A stretch of DNA of 64,000 nucleotides, from the NCBI GenBank assembly GCA_030584025.1, contig CP129487.1, forward strand, positions 1,116,001 through 1,180,000, in the 5' to 3' direction. Numbering within the stretch: position 1 is the stretch's first letter; every line of letters starts with the position of its first letter. A program made the translations under genes and the position numbers. The DNA is from Cyclobacteriaceae bacterium (GTDB lineage: Bacteria > Bacteroidota > Bacteroidia > Cytophagales > Cyclobacteriaceae). Under the pieces are notes generated by a model that was not told where the DNA came from, did no database searches, and saw only the letters and a program-made list of their open reading frames with translations. Below, one piece after another: positions 45,701 through 54,225 of this stretch.

Positions 45701-48700
45701 GGGCTAATCCTGCATCCATCGTGTATGGTACACCACTTGGCGCGACTCAACTAAACGCCACCGCAAATGTGCCTGGAACATTTTTATACACACCGGCCAG
45801 CGGCACCATATTAAACGTAGGCGTTAATCAGACGTTGTCTTTGAACTTTACACCTACAGATGGGTTGAACTACAATTCCGTTATTGGGCGTACTGCATTA
45901 ATAACCGTGACCAAAGCAACGCCTGTTGTAACCTGGGCTACACCACTGCCGATTAAAATCAATGAGCCATTATCGTCCACGCAACTCAATGCTACGGCCA
46001 ATGTAGCGGGCACATTTACATACACACCGGCAATCGGGGCATCATTTGCTACTGCCGGGACGTATACGCTCACGACATCCTTTACACCAACAGATGCATT
46101 AAATTATAACTCGGTACCCAGTACGCAAGTTCAGATTACGGTTAATGATAAGGATAATCCGAACGTGACCTGGTCAAATCCTGCGGCCATTACGTATGGT
46201 ACATTACTCAGCGCTACACAGTTAAATGCGACAGCCAGTGTACCAGGAACTTTCACGTATACACCTGCAATCGGAACCTTATTGAATGCAGGAGCGAACC
46301 AAACACTCTCGGTAACATTTGTGCCCACCAATACTATCGATTATAATACAGTAGTACGCACCGTACAAATTACCGTAAACAAAGCTGTGCTCACGGCAAC
46401 GGCAACAGACAGAACCCGTGTTTATGGTGCCGCTAACCCATCGTTCCCGATTACCTATACGGGGTTTGTAAATAGTGAAACTATCAGTGTGATTGACACG
46501 CCACCTATAGCAACTTGCTCGGCCATTGCAGGTGATAATGCAGGAAGCACATTTCCGATCATTCCATCAGGAGGTATAGATAATAATTACAATTTCAACT
46601 ATGTAAATGGCACGCTTACCATCACAAAGGCTACGTTAACCGCACGCGCAGATGATAAGTCAAGGTCGTATGGTTTGCCGAATCCGGTTTTTACAATCTC
46701 CTATACGGGATTTGTGAACGGAGATACAGAAAGTGAAATTACTGCACCAACCGCTGCCTCCAGTGCTACCGCGTTAAGTAATGTTGGAAGCTATCCGATT
46801 ACGTTAAGCGGAGGGGTATCTATAAATTATAATTTCGTCTTACAAAACGGAACGCTTACTGTCAATCCTGCTCCGCTTATTGCACGACCTGCCGATGTGA
46901 GTAAAACGTATGGTCAGGCCACTCCTGCGCTTACCATAACGTATAGTGGCTTTTTGAATGGCGATAATGTGAGTGCCATCACACAGCCAACTGTAAGCAC
47001 CACCGCTACCACCACCAGTTCAGTGGGCACCTATCCCATTACGCTTGCAGGGGGTAGCGCGACAAATTACAGTATCATATTACAATCCGGAGTGTTAACC
47101 ATAAATAAAGCTCAGCTTACGGTTACGGCAAACAATCAGTCGCGTGTTTATGGTGCAGCTAACCCCTCATTAACTTTTGTGTATGCCGGTTTTGTGAATG
47201 GTGAAAACGCATCTGTGATTGATACGCCTCCGGTTACTTCCACTTCCGCAACGGTACTCAGTGGGGTAGGAAATTATCCAATCAATGTTTCCGGTGGCAC
47301 AGACAATAACTATAATCTGAACTATGTTGCTGGTACGCTAACCATAACCAAAAAGGTGTTAACGGCAACTGCAGCAAATGCAAGCCGTACTTACGGAGCA
47401 GCAAACCCAACTTTCACAATTACATACACCGGCTTTGTCAACTCAGAGGATGCAACAGTAATTGATGTGTTACCGGTTGCCTCCACTACGGCAACGGTAA
47501 ACAGTGCAACAGGCACTTATCCAATTACCTTAAGTGGTGGTACAGACAATAATTACAGTTTCAGTTTTGTGTCCGGTACGCTGACAATCACAAAAGCAAC
47601 GCTTATCGCTACAGCTGAGAATGCAAGTCGTGAGTTTGGTGTGGCGAATCCTACCTTTACAATTTCTTATACAGGTTTCAGGAATGGGGAGACTTCAGCG
47701 GTGCTGGATAATCCTCCTACGGCTTCTACCACTGCCATTGCTTCCAGTCCGGTGGGCACGTATGCTATTACGCTTTCCGGAGGCACCGATAACAATTACA
47801 CATTTACGTATGTGAGTGGAACGCTTACCATTGTAAAAGCAACCCCTGTAGTTACCTGGAATAATCCTGCTGCGATAACCTACGGAACAGCCTTAAGTGC
47901 TACGCAACTGAATGCTTCTGTAAGTGTAGCGGGAACATTTACCTACACACCTGCGATCGGTACGATTTTAAATGCCGGTGCCAATCAGGTATTAAGCGTA
48001 GATTTTACTCCTAGTAACACCACCAACTACAATTCAGTTACAGGCGTTACGGTGTTGATTACGGTGAACAAGGCTACACCGGTAATTACCTGGAATAACC
48101 CGGCAGCCATCACCTACGGTACGGCACTTTCTGCTACACAACTAAATGCAACGGCCAATGTGGCGGGAAGTTTTGTGTACAATCCTTCGGCAGGCACAGT
48201 TTTAAATGCAGGAGCAAACCAGGTATTGTCAGTTAACTTCACGCCAACAGATGCAAACAATTACAATGCTGTTAATGGTACAACGGTACAGATTACCGTA
48301 AATAAAGCCAACCCGGTTATTACCTGGAACACACCTGCACCTATCACCTACGGTACAGCACTTTCAGCAACGCAATTGAATGCATCTGCCAATGTATCGG
48401 GTACGTTTGTGTATACGCCTGCCGCAGGAACCGTATTAAATGCCGGTGCCAATCAAACTTTGTCAGCTAACTTCACTCCAACCAATACCAATAATTACAA
48501 TACGATAAATGGAACTACGGTAAACATTACCGTGAATAAAGCTACCCCGGTAATCACATGGGCTAACCCTTCCGCGATCACCTATGGCACAGTTCTTTCT
48601 GCTACACAACTAAATGCCACGGCAAACACAGCGGGTACCTTTACCTATACGCCCGCCAGCGGTACCGTGTTAAACGCAGGTGCTAACCAGGTGTTATCCG

Positions 48701-50508
48701 TAAATTTCACTCCGTCAAACACCAATAACTTCAACAGTGTGAATGGCACTACGGTTTTAATCACTGTAAATAAGGCAAATCCTGTTATTAGCTGGAGTAA
48801 TCCATCAGCAATAAATTATGGAACGGCTTTAGGCGCAACACAGCTTAATGCAACTGCTTCTGTGTCCGGAACGTTTACGTATTCACCGCCTTCAGGAACA
48901 CTGCTTAATGCAGGAGCTAATCAAAAACTGGCTGTTCGGTTCGTGCCAACGAATACCAATAATTACAATACCATTGAAGAGACTGCCGTAACCATTACGG
49001 TTAATAAAATCAACCTGACTGCACGTGCCAATAACATCAGCCGTGTTTATGGTTTGGATAACCCTCCATTGACCATAACCTACACAGGCTTTGTAAACGG
49101 TGAACTTGAATCGGTATTGGATAACAAGCCTATTGCCAGTACAACCGCAACGAGAACTAGTTCGGTAAGTGCCTATCCGATCACGGTATCCGGGGGTGCG
49201 GACAATAATTATAATTTTGTTTATGCAGCGGGTACACTCACCATTACCAAGGCAACGTTAACCGCTACAGCGGATAATAAAACCAAGTTATTTGGTACAC
49301 CTAATCCTGAATTAACAATCAGTTATACCGGATTTGCCAATAGCGATGATACCAATGATATTGATGAGAAGCCAACTGTTTCTACTGCGGCTACAGTTTC
49401 TTCACCACAGGGTGGATATCCGATCACGGTTTCTGGGGGCAGTGATAACAATTACAATTTCACTTATGAGCAAGGTACGTTAACGGTTACGCCTAATTTT
49501 CCGCCAACGCTGACTAGTTTTTCTATTCAAACCCCTGAAGATGTGCTGTACACATTTGCGTATGAAACATTTGCAGATAATTTTTCAAGTTTTTCGGGGA
49601 GTCCAATTCAGTATGTAAAAGTAATTTCATTGCCCGCTCAAGGCACACTCTTCTGGAAAGGAAATCCAGTGGCTGCGGGTGCCGAAATTGCGGTGGAAAG
49701 TGGTGCCATCAATAACTTTGTGTATCAACCAAAACCTGAATTTAGTGGTTCAGATTCCTTTATATGGAATGCATTTGAGGGCGTTTTTTCGGCAGCGCAG
49801 AATGCCAATGTGTCGATTTCTGTTGTCAGCGTGAACGATCCTCCTGTGCTAAGCAATATTGAATTGACTCCTGTTTTATACAGCTTGGGTGATCCCGCCA
49901 TACCGGTGTCGACTTCCATATTGATAAGCGATATCGATAATGCGAATATGTTTTCGGCAACCATTTCGATTGTTGAGAACTTCACGAATGGTGATTTGCT
50001 TTCGTACAGACCGGAAACCGGATCGCCCATTACGGTTACATATAATTCAGCTATCGGTATGCTAGAATTAACAGGAAAGGATACACGTGCCAATTATGAG
50101 GCTGCGTTAGCAAAAATAACGTTCAGCAGCCCGGTTACTGGTGCTGCTACCATCTCTGATAAGCGAATAGCGTTTGTGGTGCGCGATAGCTTGGATGCCA
50201 GCAATGTGGTCAGCAGGATTGTTTCCATCACGGAAGTATTTCCCGAAGTAAGTATTGTCAATGCGTTTACGCCAAATGGTGATGGTGTTAATGACTATTG
50301 GGATTTTGTAGGTCTGGATTTTTACTCTGATATAGAGATACGCGTGTTCGATAGAAACAATTCATTGGTATTTCATTGCCAGTCGGTTGATTGCAAGTGG
50401 GATGGGAGAAAGAATGGTGTGGAGCTATCCGCTGGCCCATACTTTTATACCATCTATTTGAATGGAGGAAAACGGAAATATCAGGGCACTGTAACGATAT
50501 TGAAATGA
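39769..50508 (+). CDS. Giant T9SS-exported surface protein with about 38 Ig-like (MBG) repeats
   Basis: 3,579 residues from the ATG at 39769. The signal region is at residues 1-30. A choice-of-anchor D/HYDIN-like domain (about 45-155) and one Ig-like domain (about 157-240) follow. Residues about 241-3241 are two repeat types: 22 units of about 77 residues opening x-PxxTWxxPxxITYGTxLS, and 16 units of about 81 residues opening L-T-A-x-A-x-N-x-S-R-x-Y-G. Then come two cadherin/Ig-like domains (about 3245-3485). The end is a type B T9SS sorting domain: NAFTPNGDGVNDYWDF, IEIRVFDRN and ending YQGTVTILK. It is expected on the cell surface as an adhesin or gliding/biofilm filament. The ATGA overlap couples it to a PorP/SprF gene. 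The TTG four codons upstream was not used. Confidence 0.93.
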   Translation: MRNSIIHIVFRFGISSLFLGLAIATAFATETGPGSKNSFAQDIQVSIGGSPVSSGYTEDFGSINLLSASSAITITIENIGSPEDLTVNTISLGGAHTADFNLTTSGLPVTLGPAATATFTISFSPLLSGVRTATIQIVSDDPDTNPFVINLEGTGVKLDQTITFNPLSSVTFGDGSFALSATASSGLPISYSSSDPSVATISGNTVTIVGAGTTTITASQVGNDTYNAAPVVNQNLLVNKATPVITWNAPSAITYGTALSATQLNAAASVAGTFTYTPASGVVLNAGVQVLSVDFVPTDAANYNSVAGTTVNLTVNKATPTVTWATPAAITYGTALSATQLNATASVAGTLTYTPAAGAVLNAGAQVLSVDFVPTDAANYNAVAGTTVNLTVNKATPTVTWATPAAITYGTALSATQLNATASVAGTFTYTPAAGAVLNAGAQVLSVDFVPTDAANYNAVAGTTVNLTVNKATPTVTWATPAAITYGTALSATQLNATASVAGTFTYTPAAGAVLNAGAQVLSVDFVPTDAANYNAVAGTTVNLTVNKATPTVTWATPAAITYGTALSATQLNATSSVAGTFTYTPAAGAVLNAGVQVLSVDFVPTNAANYNAVSGTTVNLTVNKATPTVTWATPAAITYGTALSATQLNATSSVAGTFTYTPAAGAVLNAGVQVLSVDFVPTDAANYNSVAGTTVNLTVNKATPTVTWATPAAITYGTPLSATQLNATASVPGTFTYTPAAGAVLNAGAQVLSVDFVPTDVANYNAVAGTTVNLTVNKATPTVTWATPASITYGTALSATQLNATASVAGTFTYTPASGTVLNAGNQTLSVNFTPTDAANYNIVNNTTVVLEVTKATLTATANNQSRTYGAANPAFTISYTGFVNGDNAGVLNTAPTAGSTATNASPVGAYPITVTGGVDDNYNFTYVNGTLTINKATLTATADNRSKAYGAAIPALTITYTGFVNSENAAVLDTPPTATTTATTTSNVGSYPITVSGGVDDNYAFNYVSGTLTINKAILSAIAENKTRTYGAANPVFTIAYTGFVNGETPAVLNTAPVASSTVTATTPVGSYSISLTGGSDDNYDIVNTAGTITITKATLTVTAQNASRVYGAANPVFTFNYSGFVNGETAAVLTSVPTASTTATQTSNVGTYPITVSGGTATNYDFSYNAGTLTINKATVTATAANASRVYQTANPVFVINYTGFANGEDFTVLNTLPVASTTATLSSSVGTYPITVSGGDDNNYTFNYVSGTLTITKATPTVTWNTPAPIVYGTPLSATQLNATASVSGTFAYTPSAGTILNTGSNQVLSVNFTPTDITNYNVVNGTTVVLEVTKATLTATANNQSRTYGATNPAFTISYSGFVNGDTPAVLDTAPSASSAATTASPVGTYPITVTGGTDNNYNFTYVNGTLTVNKATLTATADNQSRLYGAANPTFTISYSGFVNGDNASVINSAPLATTAATVTSNVGTYPITVSGGTDDNYTFAYVSGTLTINKATVTATAANATKVYQTANPAFTINYTGFVNGENSSVLNTPPVASTTAILSSPVGTYPITVAGGSDDNYTFAYVSGTLTITRATPVVTWNNPSPITYGTALSATQLNATASVAGTFTYVPALGTVLNAGANQVLTVNFSPSDAANYNPVNGTTVQITVNKANPEITWSNPSAITYGTALSATQLNASANVAGTFTYTPAAGTILNAGANQVLSVNFVPTDNANYNAIGATALITVNKATPIVTWSNPAAITYGTPLSATQLNATASVAGSFIYAPGMGTVLNAGANQALSVNFTPTDALNYNSVNGTTVFITVNKATPTVTWNNPAAITYGTLLSATQLNATASVAGTFVYTPPSGTLLNAGADQVLSVNFSPTDLNNYNPVNGTTVLITVNKATPVITWNNPVAITYGTPLSATQLNATANVSGVFVYTPSAGTVLNAGANQILSVNFTPTDAANYNAVTNFQRTITVNKADPVITWANPASIVYGTPLGATQLNATANVPGTFLYTPASGTILNVGVNQTLSLNFTPTDGLNYNSVIGRTALITVTKATPVVTWATPLPIKINEPLSSTQLNATANVAGTFTYTPAIGASFATAGTYTLTTSFTPTDALNYNSVPSTQVQITVNDKDNPNVTWSNPAAITYGTLLSATQLNATASVPGTFTYTPAIGTLLNAGANQTLSVTFVPTNTIDYNTVVRTVQITVNKAVLTATATDRTRVYGAANPSFPITYTGFVNSETISVIDTPPIATCSAIAGDNAGSTFPIIPSGGIDNNYNFNYVNGTLTITKATLTARADDKSRSYGLPNPVFTISYTGFVNGDTESEITAPTAASSATALSNVGSYPITLSGGVSINYNFVLQNGTLTVNPAPLIARPADVSKTYGQATPALTITYSGFLNGDNVSAITQPTVSTTATTTSSVGTYPITLAGGSATNYSIILQSGVLTINKAQLTVTANNQSRVYGAANPSLTFVYAGFVNGENASVIDTPPVTSTSATVLSGVGNYPINVSGGTDNNYNLNYVAGTLTITKKVLTATAANASRTYGAANPTFTITYTGFVNSEDATVIDVLPVASTTATVNSATGTYPITLSGGTDNNYSFSFVSGTLTITKATLIATAENASREFGVANPTFTISYTGFRNGETSAVLDNPPTASTTAIASSPVGTYAITLSGGTDNNYTFTYVSGTLTIVKATPVVTWNNPAAITYGTALSATQLNASVSVAGTFTYTPAIGTILNAGANQVLSVDFTPSNTTNYNSVTGVTVLITVNKATPVITWNNPAAITYGTALSATQLNATANVAGSFVYNPSAGTVLNAGANQVLSVNFTPTDANNYNAVNGTTVQITVNKANPVITWNTPAPITYGTALSATQLNASANVSGTFVYTPAAGTVLNAGANQTLSANFTPTNTNNYNTINGTTVNITVNKATPVITWANPSAITYGTVLSATQLNATANTAGTFTYTPASGTVLNAGANQVLSVNFTPSNTNNFNSVNGTTVLITVNKANPVISWSNPSAINYGTALGATQLNATASVSGTFTYSPPSGTLLNAGANQKLAVRFVPTNTNNYNTIEETAVTITVNKINLTARANNISRVYGLDNPPLTITYTGFVNGELESVLDNKPIASTTATRTSSVSAYPITVSGGADNNYNFVYAAGTLTITKATLTATADNKTKLFGTPNPELTISYTGFANSDDTNDIDEKPTVSTAATVSSPQGGYPITVSGGSDNNYNFTYEQGTLTVTPNFPPTLTSFSIQTPEDVLYTFAYETFADNFSSFSGSPIQYVKVISLPAQGTLFWKGNPVAAGAEIAVESGAINNFVYQPKPEFSGSDSFIWNAFEGVFSAAQNANVSISVVSVNDPPVLSNIELTPVLYSLGDPAIPVSTSILISDIDNANMFSATISIVENFTNGDLLSYRPETGSPITVTYNSAIGMLELTGKDTRANYEAALAKITFSSPVTGAATISDKRIAFVVRDSLDASNVVSRIVSITEVFPEVSIVNAFTPNGDGVNDYWDFVGLDFYSDIEIRVFDRNNSLVFHCQSVDCKWDGRKNGVELSAGPYFYTIYLNGGKRKYQGTVTILK
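40489..49491 (+). repeat. Tandem MBG repeat array inside the giant surface protein gene
   Basis: Two alternating repeat families in blocks: 8 W-type, 5 Y-type, 1 W, 3 Y, 8 W, 6 Y, 5 W, 2 Y units by my count. The W-type units at about 40720-42110 are nearly identical at DNA level with a strict 231-bp period. Units further along have diverged to protein-level similarity only, which points to recent amplification of the first block. Confidence 0.88.
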
Positions 50509-51524
50509 GACATCTAATTATACTTTATCGGGGCCTTTTGGTGATGGTGTTTATTTTTTGCACAGCACAATCCATTGCGCAAGAAGATGACTACACACAA
50601 TATTATTTGAATCTGCCGGCTGTTAATTCTGCTTTTACTGGTATGGATGACTTTTTTGGTTTGAATGTTGGCGTAAGGGAAGGCTGGAATAACTTCGGAA
50701 TAAAAAATGATAATTCCTTTTTCAGTTTCTTTGGCGCGTTAAACAATGGCAGCCGCTCCGGACGAAGAAATAATGCATTGCGCACATCCGATCCGACCAT
50801 CTTTGAATCGATACAGAACGAGAATAAATACAGAAGGCGTCATGGGTTGGGCGGTATCGTGACCAGCAGGACGGTAGACCCATATAAATCGTTCGGAAGC
50901 TTCTTAAACTACGCGTATCATTTGCCATTGGCACCCAGGCTTAGTATTTCTTTTGGTACCCGGATTGGCTATATAAATCAACGGATTGATTTTAGTGGCC
51001 TTCAGGTACGCGATGATGTAAACGACTTGTTTTATCAAAGTTTGCTGGCGGCAGGGCAGGGGAATCAGAATACAGTATTGGTTGATTTTGGGTTGGTTCT
51101 TTACTCCAGGAAGTTCTTTCTGGGACTGTCATCGGATAACCTGGTTGCGCATAAAATGGATGGCGATCAGTTATTCAACTTAAATGCGGGCACAAGGTAC
51201 AGGGCACAAGTAGGGGCCTTTTTTCCACTCAATCCAGAATGGATGTTATCCCCCGGTATTACCGCGAACTATAGAGAAGGTTTTGATGTAAGGTGGGCGG
51301 CTAATCTCCGATTGAAGTATAAAGACCTCATCTATGTGGGGTCGGCATTTGAACCTGATTTGAAAGGTTCCTTACTTGTTGGTTTAACGACCAATGTAGT
51401 GTCTATCAATTATGCCTACGATATGTACACAGGTGGACTAAATAATTTTGATGTATACACCCACGAACTGGTATTGGGGCTTACCTTATTTAATCCTTAT
51501 AAATTAAAACCTCGTTTTTGGTGA
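50505..51524 (+). CDS. PorP/SprF family type IX secretion membrane protein
   Basis: 339 residues from the ATG at 50505, which overlaps the giant gene stop as ATGA. The signal peptide ends at QSIAQ. The start of the mature protein, YTQYYLNLPAVNSAFTGMDD, is the PorP/SprF hallmark, followed by a barrel (GLGGIVTSRTVDPYKSFGSF, LSISFGTRIGYINQRIDFSG, YKDLIYVGSAF). SprF-type proteins are outer-membrane partners that attach particular type B T9SS cargo to the cell surface. Its coupling to the adhesin gene indicates that it is the dedicated partner. Longer in-frame starts inside the adhesin gene were rejected because they lack a signal peptide. Confidence 0.92.
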   Translation: MRHLIILYRGLLVMVFIFCTAQSIAQEDDYTQYYLNLPAVNSAFTGMDDFFGLNVGVREGWNNFGIKNDNSFFSFFGALNNGSRSGRRNNALRTSDPTIFESIQNENKYRRRHGLGGIVTSRTVDPYKSFGSFLNYAYHLPLAPRLSISFGTRIGYINQRIDFSGLQVRDDVNDLFYQSLLAAGQGNQNTVLVDFGLVLYSRKFFLGLSSDNLVAHKMDGDQLFNLNAGTRYRAQVGAFFPLNPEWMLSPGITANYREGFDVRWAANLRLKYKDLIYVGSAFEPDLKGSLLVGLTTNVVSINYAYDMYTGGLNNFDVYTHELVLGLTLFNPYKLKPRFW

Positions 51525-51532
51525 TCGCAAGC

Positions 51533-52765
51533 ATGAAGCGTTTAGTTCTACATAGTCTCATTTTGATTGCTGCGTTGGAAGCGCGTGCCCAGGAGCTTCA
51601 ATTCAGTCAGCCTGAACAGCTGGGTACAGTCATAAACTCTGAAGATGAAGAGTTGGCACCCATGCTCTCACCTGACGGACAGACACTATATTTTTCAAGG
51701 GCATTTCACAGCGAGAACATAGGGGGCAAGTATGCAGGCACCGATATCTGGATTTCCAGGAAGGATGCCAATGGAAACTGGACGCCTGCAGTAAATGCAG
51801 GAAAGCCGTGGAACAACAAGCGTTCCAACGCTGTGATTGGTATTAGCGCAGATGGTACAACCGTTTATTTGTTGAATGCCTACAATAACAAAAGCGGAAT
51901 TTCATTTTCAAAGTTAGTGGCAGGAAAATGGACAAAGCCGGAATTTATTCCAGTGCCAGGCATCAATCGGGATGATTTTTTTAGCGCCTATGTTTCACCT
52001 GATTTTGAAGTGATTGTGTTGTCGATGAATGCTGATGAAAGTCGTGGAGAAGAGGATTTATGCGTCAGTCTTAGAGATAGTACGGGCAAATGGTCTGCAC
52101 CAAGAAATTTAGGGCCTTCTGTAAACACAGCAGGATTTGAAATTGCACCCTTCCTTAGCTCAGATAAGTCGAAATTATATTTCGCCAGTAATGGGCATGG
52201 CGGTTATGGAGATGCTGATATTTTTGTAAGTGAACGTCAGTATGGTACTTGGGATATATGGTCAGTTCCAAGAAATCTGGGTAAAGTAGTAAACTCGACT
52301 GGTTTTGATGCCTATTTTTCAATTTATGCTGACACGACTGCCTATCATTCCCAGGGAGTTGCCGGAAATCAATCATCGATTAAGAATTTACAGATTTCTT
52401 ATGTCAGTAACGTTCTGCCTGCAGGATCCACATTTCTCTCTGATGAGGAATTAAATGCTATTTATCCGAAACGCATATCCACGCGAATGGATTACAATAA
52501 AGGTATTTCTACTCTCTCCAGTGATCAGACTGAGATACTTTGGTTTGTGGCCAATCGGGTGCTCCAGCGCGAAGGAATTCAGATATTGGTTTGGATTCGG
52601 GAAGAAGAAGATAGTAAAACCACGCTGGAACGAACTACTGAAATCATACGGGCATTGCGGCTAACCGGTTTGACTGAAGATAGAATTTCGGTCTCTACGC
52701 AACGGGTTAAACCTGAGCAAAGCAAAAGTGGGGGTGGCGTTATCGAGATACTACTGTATCATTAG
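51533..52765 (+). CDS. PD40 beta-propeller protein with OmpA-like C terminus
   Basis: 410 residues from the ATG at 51533. The signal peptide ends near EARAQ. PD40/WD40-like repeats with the family tags LAPMLSPDGQTLYFSRAF, VIGISADGTTVYLLN, IAPFLSSDKSKLYFASNGHG and GYGDADIFVS fill residues about 25-290. The last about 95 residues (YNKGISTLSSDQTEILWFVA to VIEILLYH) look like a reduced OmpA-type peptidoglycan-binding domain. Such proteins accompany PorP/SprF genes and are thought to anchor the surface assembly. A TTG/GTG pair at 51518/51521 would overlap the porP stop and was not chosen. Its end overlaps the convergent HAD gene by 26 nt. Confidence 0.85.
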   Translation: MKRLVLHSLILIAALEARAQELQFSQPEQLGTVINSEDEELAPMLSPDGQTLYFSRAFHSENIGGKYAGTDIWISRKDANGNWTPAVNAGKPWNNKRSNAVIGISADGTTVYLLNAYNNKSGISFSKLVAGKWTKPEFIPVPGINRDDFFSAYVSPDFEVIVLSMNADESRGEEDLCVSLRDSTGKWSAPRNLGPSVNTAGFEIAPFLSSDKSKLYFASNGHGGYGDADIFVSERQYGTWDIWSVPRNLGKVVNSTGFDAYFSIYADTTAYHSQGVAGNQSSIKNLQISYVSNVLPAGSTFLSDEELNAIYPKRISTRMDYNKGISTLSSDQTEILWFVANRVLQREGIQILVWIREEEDSKTTLERTTEIIRALRLTGLTEDRISVSTQRVKPEQSKSGGGVIEILLYH

Positions 52766-53354
52766 TCGGAAAGCGTTTGTAGTAATGCCTTGTTGCCAGC
52801 TCGAACATTTGTTTATCGCCAAGCGAATCACCATAGGCGATAATTTCAGAAAACTCTTTAAGATTGAATAAAGCCTTTATGCGTCTTGCCTTTTCAGGAC
52901 CATAGCAATTTTTGCCTTCAAATTTTCCGGTTAAGTCATTATTGCATACGTGGAGCCTTGTGCCAATACATTGAATATTCAGCTGCATGCACCAGGGTAT
53001 AACCCAATTCTCCGGAGATGCGGTTACTACAGCTACAGTATCTCCGTTAGCCTTATGCTCGTTGATTAGATTGATGGCTTCTTGACGTTGTATTTTAGGG
53101 ATTTCTTCCCGTGCAAATTGATCACACTTTGCATTGAAGTTGCTTATTGATTCATTTTTAAAAAACCATTGCATCAAAATTTCCTTGGCAATACTATTGG
53201 AAACGATTTTTAAAAGGTACCCTATCAAGATGGGAGAAAGGATGGTTAAGCCAATGAAGACCTTGGTAAACCCGTGATAAAACAGTAGGAATTTTTTTAA
53301 GGAATCTTCTGTCGTGATGGTCCCATCGAAATCAAAAAGTACCAGTCGATTCAC
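52740..53354 (-). CDS. HAD-IB family phosphatase with membrane segment
   Basis: 204 residues. Haloacid dehalogenase motif I is VLFDFDGTITTEDS with the nucleophilic Asp. Motif II is VAVVTASPENW, and motif III/IV is EIIAYGDSLGDKQMFELA. A hydrophobic insert (about 30-52) suggests a membrane-associated cap, as seen in HAD-IB proteins that act on lipid-linked phosphates. It follows the UbiA-type gene by one nt. The context suggests dephosphorylation of polyprenyl-phosphoribose-5-phosphate, but that is inference. Confidence 0.85.
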   Translation of the reverse strand: MNRLVLFDFDGTITTEDSLKKFLLFYHGFTKVFIGLTILSPILIGYLLKIVSNSIAKEILMQWFFKNESISNFNAKCDQFAREEIPKIQRQEAINLINEHKANGDTVAVVTASPENWVIPWCMQLNIQCIGTRLHVCNNDLTGKFEGKNCYGPEKARRIKALFNLKEFSEIIAYGDSLGDKQMFELATRHYYKRFPTNDTVVSR

Positions 53355-53355
53355 G

Positions 53356-54225
53356 TTAATTATAAATGATGATGTAAAATGAGATAATCCAGAGAGCGAT
53401 CGTTATCAGAATAAACTTATCTTTTACCAGAATGCTGGTTGGTGAACCGCTATTTTGCTCGACCAGTGTAATTTGAAGATATCGCATAATGCCGGCAATG
53501 ACAAAAAGTGTGGTGATGAACAGGTATGAGCTGTTAAAGTGTTGAATTACTTCTTCCGAAACGGTGTACATGATGTATGCCACTACAATTACAGCCGCAA
53601 ACATGGTTAGACATGCATTGATAAACTCCAGGTTATAGCTGGATGAAGTTTTTCGGATAACGGAATGCGTGGATGCTTGAAGTACGAGGTCATCCCGTCT
53701 TTTGGCTAAAACAAGAAAGAGTGCCAACAACATAATCATTATAGAGAGCCAATGAGAGACTTCTACACCTGAAAGTATACCCCCGCTATGTATGCGGAGT
53801 AAAAATCCTAATGAAACAATGAACAGGTCAACGATGGGTATATTTTTCAAGCCAAACGAATATCCGATATTCAGCACCAGGTAGACTCCTAATAGAATTA
53901 AAAATGTTGTATTAAGAAAAGAAGCTAATGTTAACCCAATTGATAGGAGAATGGTTAGCAGAATGATAGCGGTTGATTTTGAGATTGATCCCGATGGTAA
54001 GGGACGTTTTTTTTTTAGCGGGTGGAGTTTGTCAACCTCCAGATCTTTGAAATCATTAATGATATAAATGCCCGAAGCCACCAGGCTAAAAGCTACGATG
54101 CCGGCCAGAATTACTTCAACTTGTTCAATTTGAAAAAGTCTACCCGCAAAAAAAATTGGGATGAGAAGGAAAAGATTCTTAATCCAGTGGGAGGGCCGTA
54201 TCATTTGTAGAACAGGCCGCATCAT
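53356..54225 (-). CDS. UbiA prenyltransferase, polyprenyl-phosphate 5-phosphoribosyltransferase-like
   Basis: 289 residues with about eight or nine membrane helices. RPSHWIKNLFLLIPIFFAG at the start and the first Asp-rich motif in INDFKDLEVDKLHPLKKKRP match the decaprenyl-phosphate phosphoribosyltransferase branch (Rv3806c-like) rather than quinone or heme prenyltransferases. So do the second motif YSFGLKNIPIVDLFIVSLGF and the KRRDDL segment. That branch moves phosphoribose from PRPP to a polyprenyl phosphate, the first step toward lipid-linked ribo- or arabinofuranose. It abuts the SxtJ-like gene with zero spacing. Epimerase genes (dprE1/dprE2-like) are not in the window. Confidence 0.8.
   Translation of the reverse strand: MMRPVLQMIRPSHWIKNLFLLIPIFFAGRLFQIEQVEVILAGIVAFSLVASGIYIINDFKDLEVDKLHPLKKKRPLPSGSISKSTAIILLTILLSIGLTLASFLNTTFLILLGVYLVLNIGYSFGLKNIPIVDLFIVSLGFLLRIHSGGILSGVEVSHWLSIMIMLLALFLVLAKRRDDLVLQASTHSVIRKTSSSYNLEFINACLTMFAAVIVVAYIMYTVSEEVIQHFNSSYLFITTLFVIAGIMRYLQITLVEQNSGSPTSILVKDKFILITIALWIISFYIIIYN

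Noticed and set aside
41005..46331. Several antisense open frames of 65-80 codons inside the giant gene
   Set aside because: They recur with the repeat period, have no start context and are by-products of the repetitive coding strand.
40489..49491. CRISPR-like or satellite array
   Set aside because: The units are 231-243 bp, in frame, and encode Ig-like domains; there are no short repeats with unique spacers.
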